DNA of 64,000 nucleotides from Colocasia esculenta (taxonomy: Eukaryota; Streptophyta; Magnoliopsida; Alismatales; Araceae), in assembly GCA_014218235.1 (NCBI GenBank), contig CM024766.1, positions 55,351,545 to 55,415,544 on the forward strand, written 5' to 3'. Numbering within the stretch: the stretch's first letter is position 1; every line of letters starts with the position of its first letter. Positions 57,801-64,000 of the stretch are shown here, piece after piece. The notes under the pieces are model-generated. The model worked only from the letters and a program-made list of their open reading frames with translations. It did not search any database and had not been told where the DNA came from. Both the position numbers and the translations under genes were made by a program.

Positions 57801-58510
57801 CCACCCTGGTTATTCCTGATGTAGTGTTCCTTCCCCCTCTCCATGCTCTGATTATGGACTCTTCCGTGGGAACACTTATCTTTGAGCGAGCTGCAAGGGT
57901 AATGGCCAGATTATTTGTGCAAGATGGTCGTGACTTATCCTTCCCAAGATTCGTCTTCAGGCAATATCTTCAGGGGCATATCAAGGCAGATGTTCTGGCC
58001 CCCATTCTCTCTGAATGTGAGCGGCTGTCTCCTGAAGAGTGGACGAAACTCTATCCCTTGTCTGCTCAGCAGCTAGGCGATCTAAATGCCTCTCAGGCCA
58101 GCTCCAATCAACCTCCCCTATCACCTGATGAATTTTTGGATGCCAACTCTCTTCACCTCATCCGGGATTCCTATCTGACCTGGGTCGAAAGATACAAAGT
58201 GTTCTTTGCCTTAAAGCAAGAGCTTAGGTCGCTTAAGATTGACTATCCCCTCAAGATTGAAGCTTTCCTTCAGTTTGCCAGCTTTGGGTCCTTCTTAACT
58301 TACAAGCTAGCCCTGGCAGTGTTAAGTATGGGGACTTCATTTCAGATCAAAGGCAACTTCATATCAAAAGGATGGCTCCCACCATGGGACCCTCCTATCA
58401 AATTGAAATTGGAGCCTTTCAAGCCTTCTTTGAAGAGCAGGAATGCTAGGCACTCCCTGTCATCCGGCGCTTTGGCTCCTTGTTATCTCCTGCTTATTAC
58501 TTATCTGTAA
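54807..58510 (+). pseudogene. SIRE-C accessory ORF (putative plant transposon protein family)
   Basis: Starts at ATG 54807 or, more likely, 54927 (MASSVISGSLGGYSAEFLSA). 54594-54806 is a non-coding spacer after pol. Residues 1-290 from 54927 resemble the 'putative plant transposon protein' domain (EQQERFTFVKTKVCGNK, W.GITTFSEVSYPDLVKAFY, LLFGVKTSG). Next is an Ala/Glu-rich stretch with two DAPIQGEQ repeats, a basic patch (KKTAHKRQKKFLKKMHL), a helix, and a Gly/Pro/Ser tail. A frame change near 56880 and a TGA at 57518-57520 break it. The C-terminal domain (MDSSVGTLIFERAARVMARL at 57855, VLAPILSECERL, LYPLSAQQL) is shared with SIRE-D. The last 60 residues may be frame-shifted. The role is unknown; it may act with the particle. 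Confidence 0.82.
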
Positions 58511-58599
58511 ATCCTCAAAACTAATCAATACATGTTGGTTGTCTGCCCTTCCATCTTTTCTCTTCTTTCTTTGTCTCCGAGTATCTTTTGCTTAGTGAC

Positions 58600-58615
58600 A
58601 AAAAGGGGGAGAAAA
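58600..58615 (+). promoter_or_regulatory. Upstream polypurine-tract copy, SIRE-C
   Basis: AAAAAGGGGGAGAAAA, about 125 bases before the terminal tract. Confidence 0.7.
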
Positions 58616-58726
58616 TTAACATGTCTGAAATACATTCCGAAAATCTTCAGATTTAGAAAAATACTTAGCATGTTTGAAATACTTTCCGGAAATATTCATG
58701 CTTATTGATAATTTTTTGTCATCACC

Positions 58727-58740
58727 AAAAAGGGGGAGAT
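58727..58740 (+). promoter_or_regulatory. Polypurine tract of SIRE-C
   Basis: AAAAAGGGGGAGAT abuts the LTR start TGATGATCAG. Confidence 0.9.
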
Positions 58741-60904
58741 TGATGATCAGTTTGTTCCCAAGTAATTTTTAAATATACATGTATTTTGGTAATTAACAAA
58801 ACCTTATCAAAGTTTGCTAAGTCTTAAGTACAGGAAATACTCCAAGGTCAATCAAGTCAATATTGGTAAGCATTATATTTCTGAAGCATTAAATATTTCA
58901 AGATTGTATCTATCCAAGTCCACATCGATTTCGGTTGAAAGTCACAAAGATTTCTTTCATGTATATCATTTTAAATAGAATCATAACAATTTGCCCATCG
59001 TAACGATTTGCTCATCGCAACGATTTCTTAAAGTCATCGTAACAATTTGCTCATCGCAACGATTTCTTAAGTCATCATAACGATTTGCCTATCGTAACGA
59101 TTTGCTCATCGCAACAATTTCTTAAGTCATCATAACGATTTGCCCATCGTAACGATTTGCTGATCGCAACATTTTCTTAAGTCATTCATAACGATTTGCC
59201 CATCGTAACAATTTGCTCATCGCAATGATTTCTTAAGTCATCATAACGATTTGTCATCGTAACGATTTGCTCATCGCAACGATTTCTTAATCATCATAAC
59301 GATTTGCTCATCGTAACGATTTGCTCATCGCAACGATTTCTTAAGTCACTCATAACGATTTGCTTCGCGCAACGATTTCTTTAGAGCTCATAAAGATTTG
59401 CTTCGCGCAACGATTTCTTTAGAGCTCATAACGATTTGCTTCACGCAACGATTTCTTTAGAGCTCATAACGATTTGCTTCGCGCAACGATTTCTTTAGAG
59501 CTCATAACGATTTGCTTCACGTAATGATTTCTTTAGAGCTTAACGATTTGCTTCGCGCAACGATTTCTTTAGAGCTCATAACAATTTGCTTTGCGCAACG
59601 ATTTCTTTAGAGCTCATAACGATTTGCTTCGCGCATCGATTTCTTTAAAGCTCATAACGATTTGTTAAGTGTTCATAACAACTTCTTCGTTGAACACATC
59701 GACTTGCTTTTCATAACGATTTGTTAAGTGTCTATAACGATTTCTTCGTTGAATACAACGATTTGCTCTCTATAATGACTTGTTGGTATTCATAACGATT
59801 TCATAAGTCTTATAGACAACGACTTTATGATTTATATCGACTTGATATCTATCTTATCTCTTAAAGCGTTGAATAATCAAAGTCTTCTTATGTCTGTCTG
59901 ACTGTTGTGCATTTAATGAAGACAGAACGCATCTCTGCATGCATGCAGGTGATATCTTTTCCCTATCGTGCACATTCTGTCAACATCTTTTAGAACAAGC
60001 TATGTGGCATTGCTATTTTGGTGAATGCTCATATCAACGTTTACTGACAACAAGAGATAGCCTAGCTGTCTACTGTTCTAGCATTTAATATGTGCAGGGT
60101 CCTAAAGACATTCTGTCATACAACGTTGGACCATATAGATGCCAGAAGACCTTATCTCTTTGCGTGCTCAACTGGATAAAAGATTGTTGAAGCTTCCAAA
60201 TGTCAAGCAGTCTAACGTCTACCAATCTAACAGACAACGTTTACTTCAACGGTCGTATTTCAAAAAGAGATATAAATTCAAGATAGAAGATCAGAAGACA
60301 CAAGGGGATTTTTGAACGCACAAGCTATTCAAATCTTCTGATAGAATTCTAGAGCCAAGAACCTCATTCCTTTCAGTGTTACTCTTTGCTCTCCACTCTA
60401 TAGTGAAAATCTTGTGAGAGCTCATATAGTTCTGGGAGTCTTCTGTGTTTTTAGATCTTTTACTCTCAGTCCTGCTTGCTTCAGATCTTAGCTTGTTGAA
60501 GCTTGATCTAGGGGCTTGTTCTTTATTGCTTACCTTTGTGTTGTTGTTCCCTTCTGTGTATGAAGGAAGACCTGGTGGGGTATCTAGGGTGGTGTAATTC
60601 CCTTCGTGTGAAGGAAGACCAGCTGAGCTAGGTGTTGTAGTGTCCATAGGGGGACTGTACCCTAGTTAGTGGAATCATGAGTTGTTGCTCAGGGACTGGA
60701 CGTAGGACTCCTAAGGAGAGGAGGTCCGAACCAGGATAAGTTCTTGTGTTGTGTGGTTACTTATCTTGTGTGATTGCGCTTTGAACTAACTATTACTAAC
60801 CTTCATCGAAGAATGTCTTTGTGTGAATGTTTTAAGTACAGGTATTAATCAAATATTTTTAAAGACCCATTCACCCCCCCTCTGGGCTTGTCAACTGGGC
60901 ATCA
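58741..60904 (+). repeat. SIRE-C 3' LTR
   Basis: From TGATGATCAGTTTG to CTGGGCATCA (2,164 bp), followed by GAATG. It has more array units (58981-59805) than the 5' LTR, TATAAAT at 60271-60277, and two U5 units (60543-60623). The minus-strand frame 60291-60647 is an artefact shared with the 5' LTR. Confidence 0.92.
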
Positions 60905-61437
60905 GAATGTGGTCGATAAATTTCTAGGAAGGAAAAAAGAAAAACCTTGCGTGACTACCTGCAATAGAGTGCTAACTAAGTTCACTCTATATTTACAGGC
61001 TCACAGCCCCGCCTAGGGTGATCCCAATGGCCAATTTACAATGGTGTTCTTGCACAGGTGCCTAGCGTTTCTTTGTTTCACCAGTAAGTGGACTCTTTTC
61101 TCTACTATTAGTAGATAGGATAGCATAACAAATATGATTGCTGGAGCTAGATCTGTAATGTATTCCCAAACATTCTCATATAGTATACATAACATTACAT
61201 TCCAAATGGTTCCATTATCACCATACTACTGACATGCAGTGAGTTTTGACAAACTTGGGGGTGGGGATTACGTTGCTAATAAGTTCGAGACTAGCAGCCA
61301 TATCCATTGATGTCTCCATTGTGTACAACAAACTTTCATAGATCCTGCAAATAAGAAGAACGTAGTCTCTTTAGAACTAGTTGCTACATAAAAAGGTTGC
61401 AAATTGACAAAGCAAACGAATCCATCAAAATACTTAC

Positions 61438-62718
61438 AATGCATATCTTTAACTCGTGATATCTCATCTCTAATACGGTCTCGGATGGTCGCCATGTCAC
61501 TAGAGTCTACCATGTTATTACTATTGATGTCTTCCTCGGAAGCATTGCTCGCACTGCCACCCATTCGTTCAAGCTCAAATCTATCCTCATCTGCAAATTC
61601 CATGTACATTGAATCACTCATTTTTTGCTCTATCAAGAAGTTATGCATCGTCATAGATGCGACAACAATTTTCACTTGCTTGGGAACGAATACGGTGGCA
61701 TGTCATTCAGAATCGCCCACCTACGTTTCCATAATCCGAACGTCCGTTCTATCACATTCCTCACTGACGAGTGCAGTTGGTTAAAATGCTCATTTTGTGA
61801 ACGTGCTCTAGCTCGATGAAATGTTGGAATATGATATCTGGTGTTCCTATATGGACCTAAGAAACCTGTCCTATTAGGATAACCTGCATCAACATCATAA
61901 TACTTCCCTGCAAATCACGGATAGTTAATCAGGATAAAAGTGTTACAATATTCAACAACTTGAATAAACATGATGGGTATACTAATCGAAAGGAGGCATT
62001 GGAAAGTTGTTTCGAGGATCTGACATGGAAACACTTAGAACCTTTGAGTCATGGGCAGTGCCTTCCCACCCAGCAACAACAAATGTGAATCTCATGTCAA
62101 AATCGCAAACACCTAAAACATTTTGAGTGCATGTCTTGCCATCTCTACCACTACGAAATGCAAGTTGACGTGCTCTAGGGATACGAGCACTTACATGGGT
62201 ACCATCCAAAGCCCAATACAATCCTTGAAGAAGGGCCAATATTTCCCTCTGCCATAGTGTTGCACATGTTGTGGCACTGTGCTCAACGACTGTCTAGGTC
62301 GGATCATATCGATGGCCCAAATACAAAATGCTTTCAGAACAATATTAAAGTAACGGCTGATTGTCTCACCTGAATGGTGGAACTTATCTTGCATGTTACA
62401 ATTACGCTCATTGTGTGCTAAGGTCTGCAAGAAAATACGCATTTGCTCTTCAATTGTTACATTTCGTGTACTCCTTAGTAAGCCCCTTTCTCTGAATATG
62501 GCGCATAATTTTTTAAAGATATCTGGGTACATGCGACAGGTGCTGTAGCATGGTTTCCAATGACCATGCAACATCTTGTGAACAATGGTGTTTCCTCGGC
62601 ATGGGTCATCGTACACAGGTTGTATTCCTATAAATCGGCTCCAGTAAAGATATAGGGATGACAACACCAATACAAGCAACACATCTATCAAAATGTCGTC
62701 ATCCTCAGTGTCGTCGAT
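61438..62718 (-). pseudogene. Harbinger DDE transposase of H2
   Basis: Exon 1 runs from 62718 down to about 61990 and exon 2 from 61907 to 61438 (GTAAGT donor). The start is acidic (DDTEDDDILIDV), then VHKMLHGHW, FRERGLLRSTRNV and ISRYFNIVLKAFCIWAIDM. A one-base loss near 62205 shifts the frame just before ALDGTHVSARIPRARQ (first Asp). GTAHDSKVL (second Asp) follows. Exon 2 reads GKYYDVDAGYPNRTGF, YHIPTFHRARA and SSVRNVIERTFG (catalytic Glu), then FGLWKRRWAILN. A second frame change at about 61680 precedes KIVVASMTMHNFLIE and the acidic C-terminus. All three catalytic residues are present, so only small lesions separate it from a full enzyme; as it stands it is inactive. The H1 intron donor reads GTTAGT where H2 has GATTAG. 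Confidence 0.85.
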
Positions 62719-63050
62719 CTAAATACAAGGTATAAGTTAGGTAATTAGAGGAAGGCAATACCACTAAACCTATTGCAAAATCAAAATTGAACAGAAATCC
62801 ATATAATATGATATAGTACATCATGATAGTAATCACAATACTTTATACACATTAATAAGTCATGAGATACAAAGCACGCCCCATCATGTGGCAACATTTA
62901 CCCTAAGTGAAACAGGTTCGTTCTGTCACAAAAACATCCAAAAGACCATGCCGAAGTAGGTTTTTTACCATATGTAAGGAGGCACTAGTAGTAGCCACAT
63001 ACGTTATGTACAACAAAATAGCAGACTTAATATCTATACATTGAAGGAAC

Positions 63051-64000
63051 TTAGGGACGAGAAGACTTAAGGAGTTCACTCGCTAGCCACGAACCACGAC
63101 TCTTTGCAGTCTTTAGAGCAACAAACAATCTCCTATTATCTGCATCTCTCATCAACCCAACTGCATACAACCACTCTGGGGTGTCCCTTTCCATATCAGG
63201 AATATCTTCAAGCATGTCTAGGACAACCTCAATGGAGAAAGGATCCTCCTTGGATCTAGTGTTGGTGGTCACCATGTTTCTAACTTTCAATACATCACAA
63301 ACCTCCCGCATGGCCAACTCTATCTTGTCACCGGTGGACAGTTTGGATCTCTTCATATTTCGGCTAGAAGTGCCACCTACTTCAGGAGTATTTCTCTTCC
63401 TATTAGCAGATTGCTCTTGGCTTCCTCACCTGCCCCCACATTCAATTGGTGATTCAGTACCACATGAGCCATCAAAGGAGATAGGTTCATCATCTATATT
63501 TTCTGCGATATCTTCATCAATGTCCAAATCAAGTGGAATGACACCGGAGGATGGGATATATGTATCCTCTCCCAATGCCGCACCTTCTATGAATAGACTA
63601 TCCAAGTCACGTTCATGTGCCAATGGTGCGGTTGCAAACTTCTCTGCTCCGGGCCAAGTCTACATCATATTCAAAAAGAATATAATGTATTAGTTCATAT
63701 TTTGCTTGTACTAAGTACGTATGGAAGGTATTAATGGTAGGTATACCTTTCCAAAAATTTCCCACCATTCTGTCGTTTAGGAGTACGTCTGTTTAACTTC
63801 ATCCCACCCTATACCAGTCTGTTTCCCTAGCGCTTTCCATATCTTCCAGTCCCTTCTTGTCGAATCTCAATGGTTCTTAAGTTGGGATCTGATGTAATGT
63901 GTCCCACTTTCTTTAAAGAACTCCCTCTCTAGGTTATCATACTCGAGCTTGTTAAGGGTATTTGAAGGTTTATTACCAGCTATCTTCTGCTCCAAACATA
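63051..64000 (-). pseudogene. Myb/SANT-like protein of H2, partial
   Basis: On the minus strand, exon 2 enters from outside the window and ends at 63747, and exon 3 starts at 63659. Exon 2 shows the same KNHWD-type Myb/SANT-like region as H1, with a TAA where H1 has CAA. Exon 3 encodes PGAEKFATAPLAHERDLDSL, has a frame change near 63425, and then the GDKIELAMREVCDVLKVRN and LEDIPDMERDTPEWL blocks. It ends SELLKSSRP at stop 63051-63053. This probably is the original C-terminus, since H1 has a one-base loss just before it. It would act as the DNA-binding partner of the transposase. Confidence 0.72.

Larger units (their letters stand above)
37159..60904 (+). mobile_element. Ty1/copia SIRE-type element SIRE-C with nested insertions
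   Basis: LTRs at 37159-39197 and 58741-60904, ends TGATK...CATCA, and a 5-bp target duplication GAATG (37154-37158 and 60905-60909). Order: 5' LTR, tRNA-Met primer site, gag, protease, integrase, RT, RNase H, accessory ORF, two polypurine tracts, 3' LTR. This order is that of the SIRE/Maximus lineage. SIRE-D (39760-50048) splits gag and a MITE (52447-53082) splits pol. Without these it would be about 12.8 kb. Deletions, stops and frameshifts make it non-functional. Confidence 0.93.
60910..64000 (-). mobile_element. PIF/Harbinger element H2, minus strand, cut by the window end
   Basis: The same two genes as H1 run on the minus strand with matching introns: transposase at 61438-62718 and Myb/SANT-like gene at 63051-64000 and beyond. 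Its 5' end lies past 64000. Its 3' end should lie to the left of SIRE-C, in 34303-37158. 60910-61437 is non-coding 3' sequence of the element, with no supported gene. H1 and H2 are close copies in opposite orientation. Confidence 0.75.

Noticed and set aside
1..64000. A new defence, biosynthetic or regulatory gene system
   Set aside because: No multi-gene host cassette is present; all recognised proteins are transposon proteins except one small GRF protein.

Overview
This window is repeat-rich nuclear DNA from a flowering plant with a large genome. The evidence is the combination of SIRE/Maximus-type Ty1/copia elements with a long extra 3' reading frame, Tat/Athila-type Ty3/gypsy elements, and PIF/Harbinger DNA transposons with a Myb/SANT-like partner gene. 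The species cannot be named from the sequence. I find no convincing intact host gene, no rRNA or tRNA gene and no CRISPR array. Nearly every base can be assigned to a transposable element or to debris between elements.

Left nest (1-29,323): 1-4,049 is the 3' internal part of a gypsy element (G1). Its 3' LTR (4,050-9,151) is split by a 3.4-kb non-autonomous Harbinger-like element (N1, 4,272-7,654, TSD TTA). G1 lies in the 3' part of copia element SIRE-A (accessory ORF 9,313-10,510; 3' LTR 10,786-~12,104). SIRE-A lies in the accessory ORF of SIRE-B (3' LTR 21,282-23,530). SIRE-B is also interrupted by a complete 7.0-kb non-autonomous LTR element (LARD-like, 12,867-19,900, TSD TAATT) that has one unfamiliar protein frame and no pol. 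SIRE-B adjoins a gypsy LTR fragment (23,531-23,907). Beyond that lie an AT-rich stretch and a decayed gypsy element (G2) with gag (27,018-28,167) and integrase (28,618-29,324) remains.

Middle (29,324-37,158): a Harbinger element H1 carries a Myb/SANT-like gene and a DDE transposase, both broken. It is followed by a region with a small two-exon GRF zinc-finger gene.

Right nest (37,159-60,904): SIRE-C is a 23.7-kb insertion with TSD GAATG. A related complete element, SIRE-D (39,760-50,048, TSD AGGAA), sits in its gag, and a 636-bp Harbinger-type MITE (52,447-53,082) sits in its pol. From 60,910 to the end, a second Harbinger copy (H2) runs on the minus strand with the transposase C-terminus that H1 lacks.

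The SIRE proteins would cooperate as Gag (particle), protease, integrase, reverse transcriptase and RNase H, plus an accessory protein of unknown role. All copies here carry stops, frameshifts or deletions. The most interesting signals are cis-acting: duplicated polypurine tracts in every SIRE-type 3' end, family-specific CG-containing palindrome or minisatellite arrays in the U3 regions, an unusual gag/pol junction (stop-start overlap plus a splice-acceptor-like tract), and a non-autonomous LTR element with conserved hairpins.
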